Shown here: one piece after another, positions 1 through 8,103 of the stretch | How positions within the stretch are numbered: the first letter of the stretch is position 1 | Layout of the letters: each line of letters begins with the position of its first letter | From: Natrinema sp. DC36 | GTDB taxonomy: Archaea > Halobacteriota > Halobacteria > Halobacteriales > Natrialbaceae | NCBI RefSeq assembly: GCF_020405225.1 | Contig: NZ_CP084472.1 | Span: forward strand, 2,976,001 to 3,040,000 | DNA: 64,000 bases | Direction: 5' to 3' | The notes under the pieces: model-generated | Seen by the model: only the letters and a program-made list of their open reading frames with translations | The model's database searches: none | Told to the model about the DNA's origin: nothing | Position numbers and translations under genes: made by a program

Positions 1-278
1 TTCTTCTCCCGATCCGCCAGATAAAGATGACCCGTTCCGGTCGCCTCCATCACCGGCGTTCCCTCGCTCGTGGCTTTCTCCTTGAGGAAGCCGGTGATTC
101 CGCCTTCGGCGGAGGACTTCCCCTTGAAGGAGATATCCCCGTCGTACGCGATCATCGATCCGGCCTTGGCAGTTACCGAACCGTCGAGGTCGACGTCCAG
201 TAGCTTGCCGTTCTCGAGCTGGAAGGTCTCGCCGCCGTCTTTCGGTTCGTTCGCGCTGACGAATTCATCGACGTTCAT
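1..278 (-). CDS. AIM24 family protein, N-terminal part (gene runs off the left edge)
   Basis: The minus strand reads ATG at 278 and stays open to the window edge (92 codons). It begins MNVDEFVSANEPKDGGETF and continues with the beta-rich AIM24 pattern around SVTAKAGSMIAYDGDISF and a later GTGHLYLADREK. AIM24 (TIGR00266-like) proteins are small beta-fold proteins of unclear function, in eukaryotes linked to mitochondrial membrane organisation; the archaeal role is unknown. The C-terminal half lies outside the window. A purine-rich AGGAGAG lies about 20 nt upstream of the ATG. Family call from residue pattern only. Confidence 0.75.
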   Translation of the reverse strand, partial: MNVDEFVSANEPKDGGETFQLENGKLLDVDLDGSVTAKAGSMIAYDGDISFKGKSSAEGGITGFLKEKATSEGTPVMEATGTGHLYLADREK

Positions 279-380
279 AGTGTCTCGAGCCTGTTGGCTC
301 TCCTGACCCTTGGGCGGGTGCGAAGAAATAGTTACTGATACACCACTTTCAGGGCAGCGTGAACGACTGCCCGACATCGA

Positions 381-1976
381 TCAGGCACCGTTCCGAACGA
401 AATCGGCCGCCTTCTCGGCGATCATCGTCGTCGGCGCGTCCGTGTTGCCGCTCGTGATCGTCGGCATCACCGAGGCGTCGACGACGCGCAACCCCTCGAG
501 CCCGCGGACCCGGAGCCGGTCGTCGACGACGGCCGTGTCGTCGTCGCCCATCTTGCAGGTACCGACGGGATGGTACAGCGTCTCGGCCGTCTCGCGGATG
601 TGCTCGATCAGCCCCTCGTCGCTCTGCACGTCGGAGCCGGGGAGGACCTCCGCCCCGCGATACTCGTCGAACGGCTCCGCCTGCAGGATCTCCCGGACCA
701 GTTTGAGCCCCTCGAGAAGCACCTCGAGATCGTCGCCCTCGGTCAGATACTGCGGGTCGATGGCCGGTTCGTCGAAGGGGTCGGCGGACTCGAGCGCGAT
801 CCGGCCGCGGCTGTCGGGACGGAGCCGGAGCGCGCCCAGGGAGAAGCCGTGCCCGTCGGGGTTGTCGAACCCGTGATCGACGAAGTACGACGGTGCGAAG
901 TGAAACTGGATATCGGGCCGGTCGGCGTCCTCGGTGACGGTCGCGAAGCCGCCCGCTTCGGCGATGTTCGAGGTGAGCGGTCCCGTCTTCAACACCAGGA
1001 ACGTGAGGAGGTTCCGGATCGAGTCCGCGTCCGCGAGGGTGATCGGTTTCTCGCACGCGTAGTTGACCCCGACCTGCAGGTGATCCTGCAGATTTCGACC
1101 GACGCCGGGGAGGTCTTCGACGACGGAAATACCGTGTTCCGCGAGGTGGTCCGCCGGGCCGACGCCGGAGAGCATGAGCAAGTGGGGCGAGTTGACGGCA
1201 CCGGCCGAGAGGATGACTTCCTCGGTCGCATCGACCGTCGCGGGACTCCCGTCGGCATCGTCTCGAGCGTACTCCACGCCGACGGCGTTCGTCCCATCGA
1301 AGCGGACCCGCGTCACTCGCGCTCCCGTCACCGCGGTCAGGTTCGGCCGATCCAGCGCCGGTTTCAGGTACGCGTCGGCGGCGCTGTGGCGACGGCCGTC
1401 CTTCTGGGTGACCTGGTAGAAGCCGACCCCGTCCTGCTCGCCGGCGTTGAAGTCCTCGTTGTGGGGCAGGCCGACCGCCCGTCCGGCATCGACGAACGCC
1501 TCGCTGAGTTCGTTCGGCGACCGGAGGTCGGCGACGTGGCGCGGCCCGCTGATCGAGTGGGAATCCGAGGGGCCGCGCTCGTTGTCTTCGGCCCGCATGA
1601 AAGAGGGAAGAACTTCCTCGTACCCCCAGCCGTCGTTTCCCAGGTCCGCCCAGTGATCGTAGTCTTCGGGCTGGCCGCGTACGTAGATCATCGCGTTGAT
1701 CGAACTCGAGCCGCCCAGCGTCTTCCCGCGGGGCCAGTAGAGTTCCCTGTCGTTGAGTTCCGACTGGGCCGCGGTGTGATAGTTCCAGTCGACTCCCGAC
1801 TGGAACAGGTCCGAGAACGCCGCCGGAATGCCGATCTCGCGGTTCTCGTCCGGCGTCCCGGCCTCGAGCAGCAGTACCTCGGTGTCGGCGTCAGCCGACA
1901 ACCTGTTCGCGAGCACACATCCCGCCGGCCCCGCGCCGACGATCACGTAATCGGCGGATCGTTCTTCCCCTTCCAT
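381..1976 (-). CDS. GMC family FAD-dependent oxidoreductase (choline/alcohol dehydrogenase-like)
   Basis: This 531-residue protein is a full-length glucose-methanol-choline oxidoreductase. The Rossmann FAD motif GAGPAG is at residues 14-19, the GMC signature (WPRGKTLGGSSSINAM) near residue 80-95, and the catalytic pair is present: His469 in YHPVGTCKMG and Asn511 in TSGNTDAPT. Such enzymes oxidise alcohols to aldehydes with FAD; the closest textbook relative is choline dehydrogenase, but the substrate cannot be read from the sequence. It has no signal peptide, so it is probably cytoplasmic or peripheral to the membrane. The ATG at 1976 is supported by a TATA box 27 nt upstream, giving an essentially leaderless mRNA, and a dyad overlaps the predicted transcription start. 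Confidence 0.93.
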   Translation of the reverse strand: MEGEERSADYVIVGAGPAGCVLANRLSADADTEVLLLEAGTPDENREIGIPAAFSDLFQSGVDWNYHTAAQSELNDRELYWPRGKTLGGSSSINAMIYVRGQPEDYDHWADLGNDGWGYEEVLPSFMRAEDNERGPSDSHSISGPRHVADLRSPNELSEAFVDAGRAVGLPHNEDFNAGEQDGVGFYQVTQKDGRRHSAADAYLKPALDRPNLTAVTGARVTRVRFDGTNAVGVEYARDDADGSPATVDATEEVILSAGAVNSPHLLMLSGVGPADHLAEHGISVVEDLPGVGRNLQDHLQVGVNYACEKPITLADADSIRNLLTFLVLKTGPLTSNIAEAGGFATVTEDADRPDIQFHFAPSYFVDHGFDNPDGHGFSLGALRLRPDSRGRIALESADPFDEPAIDPQYLTEGDDLEVLLEGLKLVREILQAEPFDEYRGAEVLPGSDVQSDEGLIEHIRETAETLYHPVGTCKMGDDDTAVVDDRLRVRGLEGLRVVDASVMPTITSGNTDAPTTMIAEKAADFVRNGA

Positions 1977-2009
1977 GATATGCTAACACATATCAGAGAT
2001 AGATATAGT
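1977..2009 (-). promoter_or_regulatory. Promoter and candidate operator dyad of the GMC oxidoreductase gene
   Basis: Directly before the ATG at 1976 is the perfect dyad GATATG-N6-CATATC (1977-1994). Further upstream, 2002-2009, the minus strand carries a TATA-like CTATATCT. The spacing of about 27 nt from this box to the ATG fits archaeal TATA-to-start distance and a leaderless transcript. A dyad over the start site is where an archaeal repressor would block RNA polymerase recruitment. The binding protein is unknown. Confidence 0.5.
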
Positions 2010-2162
2010 AGTTCGCCTCGCGGAAACGGGCCGGCACCACTCCGTCGGGGTCCACCGGAGCGAGCGTGCCGCGACGGAGTACGCGGGTCCAGGGCCGCGG
2101 AGCGACCGATCGCGACCGAACGCACCGGTACGTCTATGTGGACGTTGTTCGTCCGCGCGTGT

Positions 2163-2762
2163 ATGCGACGCGAAACGTTCAATCGGGCCGGAAAGCGCGA
2201 CCTCGTCTTCGTGCTGGGGTGGGGGAACCGGATCGAACACGAGAACGTGCGGTGGCTCGTCGATCGGCTCGTCGAGGCCGACTACCGCGTCACCGTCTTT
2301 CAGATTCCGACCGTCGTCACCGACTTCGGAACGGAGTGGGTGAAGCCCGTCGCGGAGTACGTCGACGACCTCGAACACTATCGGCTGCTGACCCACAGCA
2401 CGGGCGGCCTCGTCGCCGAGTATCTCGAGGGGGCCGAGCACCGAGTCTACCTGAGTCCGTGGTGGGGGTTCCACGCGGACATGCGGAACCCGCTCGTCTC
2501 GCTGGCGATGAAGCTCCCTCTCCCATGGTCGATTCTCCCGACCGGGGGTACGGACCGCGAGATGCTGGGCGAGCTCGCCACCGACCGACAACTCGAGGAC
2601 ACCCCGAACCGCATCGCGCCGACCTTCCTGCGGGAGGCAAAGCGCGCCCAGTCACACCTGCCGCCGTTTCAATTCGAGGCGACCGGCGTCGTCTTCTACA
2701 CGCCGGACGACGCCGTCGTCAGCGCCGCGACGATCGAGGACGGCCCCGCGGCGCTGGAGTGA
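2163..2762 (+). CDS. Alpha/beta hydrolase-like protein, probably C-terminally truncated
   Basis: The ORF encodes about 199 residues from ATG 2163 (another ATG at 2136 would add nine). It has an early beta strand with VFVLGWGN, and a nucleophile elbow THSTGGLVAEY matching the x-H-S-x-G-G form of alpha/beta hydrolases. A later strand GVVFYTPDDAVVSAA carries the usual acid residue. It then stops after TIEDGPAALE, before any residue that could be the catalytic His. Intact hydrolases normally have tens more residues after the acid. I therefore read it as truncated or decayed; no matching continuation was seen in the other forward frames. It stands alone between the divergent GMC gene and the LEA-like gene. 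Confidence 0.65.
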   Translation: MRRETFNRAGKRDLVFVLGWGNRIEHENVRWLVDRLVEADYRVTVFQIPTVVTDFGTEWVKPVAEYVDDLEHYRLLTHSTGGLVAEYLEGAEHRVYLSPWWGFHADMRNPLVSLAMKLPLPWSILPTGGTDREMLGELATDRQLEDTPNRIAPTFLREAKRAQSHLPPFQFEATGVVFYTPDDAVVSAATIEDGPAALE

Positions 2763-2908
2763 GCGCTCGTTTCCCGTCGTCGACGGATGACCCGCGCCGT
2801 CACGGCGTTCCGCGTGGCTCGAGCACCGAGCGATCGATCGCCCCGGATTTCAATGGCATGAACGTGTAACGCGACGCCGGAACTACGGCCGCGTGGAAGC
2901 GTCGGCAG

Positions 2909-3895
2909 ATGGTCCGTCGTAGAACGGGAATCGTGATTTTCGTCGCAGTCGTCCTGCTCGTCGCAACCGCGGCCTACGGCGTCCTCGCCGTGGACCGCCC
3001 GCAGGTCGAATCGGTCGACAACGAGTGGGGAACCGTCACGAACGACCGAACCGAAGTCGAAACGCGGATCGGCGTCGACAATCCGCTGTTGCTCCGCGTC
3101 GGCGACGCCGCGGCGGACGTCTCGTACACGGTCTCGATGAACGACATCGAATTCGCGACGGAGCAGGAAAACCGCGTCCACCTCGCTGGCGACGAGAGCA
3201 CCGTCACCGTCTCGACGTGGCTCGACAACGACGAGATCCCGGCGTGGTGGGCCTCCCACATCAACAACAACGAGACGACGACGGTACGCGTCGAACCGGA
3301 CGTGGTCGTCGACTACGCCGGCATCCAACTCCCGGCAGACGACTGGACGCAAACCCGGACGGTCCACACGGACCTGCTCGAGCCACTCGAAACGAACGAA
3401 AGTCAGGAGTTTCAGGCGTTCGGCCGGACGGTGATGGTCGTCAACGACACGAACGCGGCGTGGGGGAACGCCACCGTGAACCGAACGCCGATCGACGCGT
3501 CAGCGACGGTGACCAACCCGACGCCGATCCCGGTACCGCTCACGGAAATCAGGTACACGGTCCAGTTGAACGGAATCGTCGTCGGACGGGGAACCGCCGC
3601 CGAACAGACCGTGCTGGAGCCCGACAGTACGCAACCGCTCGAGGCGACTGCGGCCATCAATAACTCCAGGCTCGACGAGTGGTGGGTCACGCACCTTCGG
3701 AACGACGAGACGTCGAATCTGACCGTCGACTTCGACGCGACCCTCGAGTACGGCGGCGTCGAACGTACGGTTCCGCTCGAGTTCATCTCGTACGAACGAA
3801 CCTTCCAGACGGACCTGTTCGGCACAGCGGACTCGAGTGCGAACGAGTCAGCGAGGAACGAGTCGACGAGTGCGATGAGGCCGATCGATCCGTGA
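2909..3895 (+). CDS. Membrane-anchored protein with two LEA type 2 (WHy-like) domains
   Basis: A 328-residue protein that starts with a basic N-terminus and one hydrophobic segment (about residues 6-27, IVIFVAVVLLVATAAYGVLAV), so it is probably anchored and faces outward. Two tandem beta-sandwich repeats follow, each with N-P-x-x-x-x-V strand patterns and a shared phrase: WWASHINNNETT in the first and WWVTHLRNDETS in the second. This resembles the LEA14/WHy domain found in haloarchaeal exported proteins and in desiccation-linked proteins elsewhere. Many N-x-S/T sites are present in the exported part, compatible with archaeal N-glycosylation. The function is unknown; a stress-related role is only suggested by the fold. 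Confidence 0.75.
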   Translation: MVRRRTGIVIFVAVVLLVATAAYGVLAVDRPQVESVDNEWGTVTNDRTEVETRIGVDNPLLLRVGDAAADVSYTVSMNDIEFATEQENRVHLAGDESTVTVSTWLDNDEIPAWWASHINNNETTTVRVEPDVVVDYAGIQLPADDWTQTRTVHTDLLEPLETNESQEFQAFGRTVMVVNDTNAAWGNATVNRTPIDASATVTNPTPIPVPLTEIRYTVQLNGIVVGRGTAAEQTVLEPDSTQPLEATAAINNSRLDEWWVTHLRNDETSNLTVDFDATLEYGGVERTVPLEFISYERTFQTDLFGTADSSANESARNESTSAMRPIDP

Positions 3896-3962
3896 ACGTC
3901 GATCGCGCCGAAGCGACTACCGTCCGGTCGGCTTTTTCGGACTCCGCCACGTGTACCCGGAC

Positions 3963-4427
3963 ATGACCGACTTCCGCGGAACGTGGACCGAAGACGAGGT
4001 CGAGGAGTTCCTGCAGGAGGCGACGATCCCGATCCGAATCGCCACCCGACGGCCGGACGACTCGCCGTGGCTCGTCACGCTGTGGTACCGCTATCGCGAC
4101 GGCGCGCTCGAGTGTGCGACGGGGGCGAACGCGGACGTAGTACGCTTCCTCCGACACGATCCCGAAGTCGCCTTCGACATCTCGACCAACGACGTCCCCT
4201 ACCGCGGGATCAGGGGGAACGGAACCGTCGAACTCTCGTCCGATAGCGACAAGACGGTCTTGCGAGACCTCATCGAGCGATACCTCGGCGGGACGGGGTC
4301 CCCGCTCGCACGGCGATTGCTCGACGACGACCGCGACGAGGTTCGCATCCGACTCGAGCCGCGAGCGGTCTACAGCTGGGACTATAGCGAACGGATGGGG
4401 AAAGGAACGGGCGAAAAATCCGAATAA
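3963..4427 (+). CDS. PPOX-fold (pyridoxamine 5'-phosphate oxidase family) protein
   Basis: A 154-residue protein with the flavin-split-barrel pattern IPIRIATRRPDDSPWLVTLWYRYRDGALECATGANADVVRFLRHDPEVAFDI (described here by its start at about residue 20). Members bind FMN, F420 or heme; the cofactor cannot be assigned here. ATG 3963 was preferred over an upstream in-frame GTG at 3951 because a TATA-like CTTTTTCG lies near 3929. A second member of the same family is encoded at 18197-18583. It converges with the Mqo-like gene, whose end is 43 nt away. Confidence 0.8.
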   Translation: MTDFRGTWTEDEVEEFLQEATIPIRIATRRPDDSPWLVTLWYRYRDGALECATGANADVVRFLRHDPEVAFDISTNDVPYRGIRGNGTVELSSDSDKTVLRDLIERYLGGTGSPLARRLLDDDRDEVRIRLEPRAVYSWDYSERMGKGTGEKSE

Positions 4428-4470
4428 CGTCCGGTAGTACGTCCGTTTCCGTCTCGCTGTGTCCGGGCGG

Positions 4471-5853
4471 TCAGTCGTCGGCGCTGGGTTTGACCGCCTT
4501 CGGTCCGTCGGAGTCGTCGCCGCGCGGGAAGTTGTCGATCGTCTCCTCGCGGAACGCCGACTCGTCGAACTCGTACTCGTCGCCGAGGAACTCGAGCACC
4601 GTGTGCGTGTCCCGCATCGCGTTCTTGAGACACGTCGAAGCGCCCGGCGACGGCGTGATGTTGAAGATGACGTCGTCGCCGACGATTTTCGCCTCGCCCA
4701 TATCGAGGGACTTGTTCTTCGTGTCGACGATCTGCGGGCGGACGCCGCCGTAGCCCTTGGCACGTTCGATGTCCTCGAGTTCGACGCTCGGGACGACCTT
4801 CTGGACGTGGGGCAGGAACTGTTTCCGGCCGACGTTCGGGAGGTCGTAGACGAGGTTCCGGAGCACGTACGGCAGGAGGATCCGATCCGAGAGGATGTTG
4901 GCGTAGCTCAGGAACGCCGCCGCGTTCAGTCCGAACACGTCGAGGAAGTCTTTGACGGTCGTGATACGGCCGCGCTCGAGCGTCGGGACGAGCTTCGCGG
5001 TCGGCCCGAACCGCGTGATCGAGGCGTCGTGGACGTCCGCGTCGCCGTGGACGGCGGCGAAGGGCAGCTTCTTCATCTGGAGCGTGTAAACCTTCCCGTT
5101 CAGGAGGTCGTCCGCGAGGAAGAAGCTCCCGGCGATGGGGAGCAGGACCTTGTCCTGGCCGTAGCCGAGTTCCTTCGCGATCTGGAGGCTGTGCGAGCCA
5201 GCCGCGACGACGGTCGCGTCACAGTCGAAGCGGCCGTCGTCCGTCTCGATCGTGTAGCCGTCCAGCGTCGGCGTGATGTCCGTGACTTCCGTGCCGGTGA
5301 AGACATCGACGTTCGCCTCCTCCTCGGCCTCGGCGACGAACGACTTCGTCGTCTCGCCGTAGTCGACGACGTAGCCGTCCGGCGTCTGCAGCGCGAGCAT
5401 GTCCTTCGAGGGATCGCGGCCCTCGACGACCTTCGGCTCGATCTCGCCGATCTCCTCGCGACCGATCGGTCGAAGCTTCGGGTAGAGGTCGCCGAAGCCG
5501 TCGTCCTCGTACCGTTGCTCGAGTTCCGCGACCTCCTCGTCACCGACGCCGAGCACCATCTTGCTGCGCTTGGCGTGCATCTCCCGGTCCGGATCGGTGT
5601 TCTCCAGATACCCCGCGAGGAGTTCCGCCCCCTCTTTGACCTCTTCGGCCTTCTCGAGCGTGTAGTTGGTCTCGATATCCCCGAAGTGGAGGGTCTGGGA
5701 GTTGTTCGTGTGGTGGGAGTTGATCGCTGCGATCTCCGATTCCTTCTCGATCAGCGCGATCGAGTCGATATCAGTGAACTTCGCGGTCGTGTATAGAAGT
5801 GATGCACCACTGATACCTCCGCCGACGATTACGAGGTCGTATTTGCCAGACAT
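4471..5853 (-). CDS. mqo: FAD-dependent malate:quinone oxidoreductase-like protein
   Basis: A 460-residue flavoprotein with the N-terminal FAD motif VIVGGGISGASLLY (from residue 8), a central VVAAGSHS segment and a C-terminal GGVRPQIVDTKNK block. The length and pattern match the archaeal/bacterial Mqo-like group, which oxidises (S)-malate to oxaloacetate and passes electrons to the quinone pool at the inner face of the membrane. 2-hydroxyglutarate oxidase is a related alternative that cannot be excluded by eye. It has no transmembrane helix. The gene is preceded by a long AT-richer stretch with a run of A on its sense strand (5904-5917) that could serve as the TATA region. Confidence 0.8.
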   Translation of the reverse strand: MSGKYDLVIVGGGISGASLLYTTAKFTDIDSIALIEKESEIAAINSHHTNNSQTLHFGDIETNYTLEKAEEVKEGAELLAGYLENTDPDREMHAKRSKMVLGVGDEEVAELEQRYEDDGFGDLYPKLRPIGREEIGEIEPKVVEGRDPSKDMLALQTPDGYVVDYGETTKSFVAEAEEEANVDVFTGTEVTDITPTLDGYTIETDDGRFDCDATVVAAGSHSLQIAKELGYGQDKVLLPIAGSFFLADDLLNGKVYTLQMKKLPFAAVHGDADVHDASITRFGPTAKLVPTLERGRITTVKDFLDVFGLNAAAFLSYANILSDRILLPYVLRNLVYDLPNVGRKQFLPHVQKVVPSVELEDIERAKGYGGVRPQIVDTKNKSLDMGEAKIVGDDVIFNITPSPGASTCLKNAMRDTHTVLEFLGDEYEFDESAFREETIDNFPRGDDSDGPKAVKPSADD

Positions 5854-6287
5854 TATTGATCGGTGTGGGTCGGTATTGCATTCGTTCGACTCCAGACTGA
5901 TAACTCATATTTTTTCGAGTGGGTTTTCGTCATTTGTCGTATCCCTCCTCGACGGCTGTATTCTCGGACCGCAGATACCAGGAAGAGAGTGCCCATACCT
6001 TCAGACAGAGGGGCCGAATCCGGGGATACAGCTGAGAGAACCCACTCGAAATCCGGCAATCTGCTCTCGTTCACGCCTCTCATCCCCGGCAATCCGGTGC
6101 CATTCAGCCCCTGTTGTATCGACAGTCGACGTACCGGTGACAACTCGTGCTCCCGAGCGCGGGAGTGACGAATCGCTCGTTGCACAGCGGCAGGAGGAAA
6201 ACGCGCGTACAGAACGGAAGTAAACCCTCGAGTCGTTGTCTTAGCTCTGTGGTCTCCGAGTCGGGACGATCCGTTTCCGGTTTCGGT
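5854..6287. other. Gene-free region with nested inverted repeats
   Basis: No convincing gene is present in these 434 bases, which are less GC-rich than the surroundings. It contains a 13-bp perfect inverted repeat, TTTCGAGTGGGTT at 5913-5925 and AACCCACTCGAAA at 6039-6051, and inside or beside it a second pair, CCGGGGAT at 6020-6027 and ATCCCCGG at 6082-6089. A 110-codon reading frame on the minus strand (to 6185) has no recognisable protein features and was not accepted. The promoter of the Mqo-like gene must lie at the left end of this stretch. Confidence 0.5.
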
Positions 6288-7127
6288 CTACTCGCGCGAG
6301 TCGTGCTCCTGATAGATGACGTGGCCACACGCCTTGCAGTGTGACGCATCGCGGTCGTGATACGAGAGCCCACAGTTCGGGCACGTGACGTTGATCTTCT
6401 CCCTATGGCTCCACTCGCGGATGATCTTGCTCGCCTGCCACGGGATAACGATGATACCGGCCAGGATCGCTGCCACCGTGACCCACCGTCCCGCGGTCGT
6501 AATCGGAACGATATCGCCGAATCCGACGGTCGACAGCGCTACCACGACGAAGTAGAACGCGTCGCCAAACGTACTGACGTCGGGGTTGACGACGTGTTCC
6601 GCGCTGTAGAACAGGCCCGCAGAGACGAAGAGGAGCACCAGCACCGTCAACAGCAACTGCAGCGCGCGTAAGGCGTTATCCGAAATCGTCCCGAAGAAGA
6701 ACTCCGCGTCCTGCGTAAAGCGGTAAAATCGGAGGACACGGACGACCCGAACCACGCGCAGGAAGCCGACGTTGGCGACCATCGCGACGCCCGGCAGCAA
6801 CACCACGAGGAACGTCGGAAGAATTGCGATCAGGTCGACCACGGTGTAGGGATCGGTGGCCTCCTCGAGGCGATTCGCCGCACCGTAGAGTCGAAGAACG
6901 TACTCCATCAGAAACACGACGGCGATCGCTATCTCGAGTTGCCAGAGCCGAGACTGAAGCTCGACGGAGAGCGGATAGGTTTCCGCGACGAAGACGGCGA
7001 CGAAGACGAGGTTGAGTACCAACAGCGTGATGTCGATCGTCTTTCCCAGCGCAGTCCGGTGATCCAGGAGATAGAAGCGGACGGTTTCCCGAACGTCACG
7101 GCCGCCGGGCGGCGATTCGATCGTCAT
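6288..7127 (-). CDS. Voltage-gated potassium channel (6-TM) with C-terminal zinc ribbon
   Basis: A 279-residue ion channel. Hydrophobic segments S1-S6 are visible; S4 at about residues 124-136 is RVVRVVRVLRFYR with regularly spaced arginines, and the selectivity filter is TVGFGD at 200-205. After S6 the tail carries CPNC (249-252) and CKAC (264-267), a four-cysteine zinc ribbon instead of the RCK or cNMP domains common in prokaryotic K+ channels. ATG 7127 was chosen because the longer frame upstream (to 7241) is arginine/proline-rich noise. The protein should form a tetramer in the cell membrane and conduct K+, important in a salt-in halophile. The zinc ribbon may be structural or regulatory; that is inference. 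Confidence 0.9.
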   Translation of the reverse strand: MTIESPPGGRDVRETVRFYLLDHRTALGKTIDITLLVLNLVFVAVFVAETYPLSVELQSRLWQLEIAIAVVFLMEYVLRLYGAANRLEEATDPYTVVDLIAILPTFLVVLLPGVAMVANVGFLRVVRVVRVLRFYRFTQDAEFFFGTISDNALRALQLLLTVLVLLFVSAGLFYSAEHVVNPDVSTFGDAFYFVVVALSTVGFGDIVPITTAGRWVTVAAILAGIIVIPWQASKIIREWSHREKINVTCPNCGLSYHDRDASHCKACGHVIYQEHDSRE

Positions 7128-7370
7128 TCGACAGTCGTACTCCGAGTGCGAGATACGTAGGCCCTCGGTTATCGGAGTGAGGGAAACCTTTCGGTTCCCG
7201 GCTCGTGATCGTCCCATCGGAGGGAGAGGCAATCGGTGCATTCACGCACGAAGCCAGCGTCGACGATGCCGACTGATTTCGCATCGAGAGCGAGACGCGG
7301 ATACGAACCGGGGAACAACGCCCGACGAGGACCAGACGGAGTCCGAGTAGACTTTAGGTGTTCACCGGCA

Positions 7371-8033
7371 ATGATACACGTGAATTCTAACGAGGTCCGT
7401 CGCCAGTGGGCAGAGCGGACCGGAGAGTACTCCCCGGAGTATTACGCCTACTACGGCCCTGACGAGCGGAGCGAGTCGATTCTCGAGCACCTCGTGCAAT
7501 TTGTCGACCGAGACGCGTCCATCCTCGAGCTCGGCTGTAGTTCGGGTCGGCACCTCGCACATCTCCACGAACACGGCTTCGACGACCTGACCGGGATCGA
7601 CGTCAACGACGACGCGTTCGACGTCATGGAAGAGACCTACCCCGACCTCGCCGCCGCCGGCACGTTCTACCACGACACCATCGAAGGCGTCGTCGGCGAC
7701 TTCGACGACGACCGGTTCGACGTCGTCTACTCGGTCGAAACGCTCCAGCACCTCCACCCCGACGCGGAGTGGGTTCTCGAGGATATCTCTCGGATCACCG
7801 ACGACCTCCTCATCACGGTCGAAAACGAAGGCGAAGACGAGGGCGAGGGCGAGGCCGATGAGCAGACCGATCACTCGGAGTCGACCGATCCCGACGTGAG
7901 CTACGTCAATGACGACTTCCCCCTCTACCACCGCGACTGGAACCGCGTGTTTACCGAGCTGGGGATGCTCGAGATCGATACCGAGGTGGGCAAGCGAGAT
8001 ACCGTCCGCGCGTTCCGAACTTCGCAGGAGTAG
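7371..8033 (+). CDS. Class I SAM-dependent methyltransferase
   Basis: A 220-residue protein with motif I LELGCSSGRHLAHL near residue 50, an acidic LTGIDVNDDAFDVM motif II and a motif-IV region FDVVYSVETLQHLHPD. These are the Methyltransf_11/25-type AdoMet-binding hallmarks. An acidic, low-complexity insert (EGEDEGEGEADEQTDH) interrupts the C-terminal half, typical of haloarchaeal surface loops. ATG 7371 begins at the point where the coding pattern appears. The substrate is unknown. It lies between the K+ channel and the voltage-sensor gene, but no functional link is visible. Confidence 0.85.
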   Translation: MIHVNSNEVRRQWAERTGEYSPEYYAYYGPDERSESILEHLVQFVDRDASILELGCSSGRHLAHLHEHGFDDLTGIDVNDDAFDVMEETYPDLAAAGTFYHDTIEGVVGDFDDDRFDVVYSVETLQHLHPDAEWVLEDISRITDDLLITVENEGEDEGEGEADEQTDHSESTDPDVSYVNDDFPLYHRDWNRVFTELGMLEIDTEVGKRDTVRAFRTSQE

Positions 8034-8103
8034 GTGATTTCTGGGCGGCTCGAGCGTTCGACGGACGCAAGGTTTTGAGTGGAGACGTGCTACGAGTCAG
8101 TAG

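Noticed and set aside
570-2130. Very long open reading frame on the plus strand opposite the GMC gene
   Set aside because: It is the mirror of the GMC gene in a high-GC genome; only its last part (from 2163) looks like a protein.
4459-5796. 445-codon frame on the plus strand opposite the Mqo-like gene
   Set aside because: Arg/Val/Asp-rich shadow with no domain; the minus strand encodes a clear flavoprotein.
5853-6185. 110-codon minus-strand frame in the gap before the K+ channel
   Set aside because: Composition is not acidic, no hydrophobic core or motif, overlaps the repeat structure.
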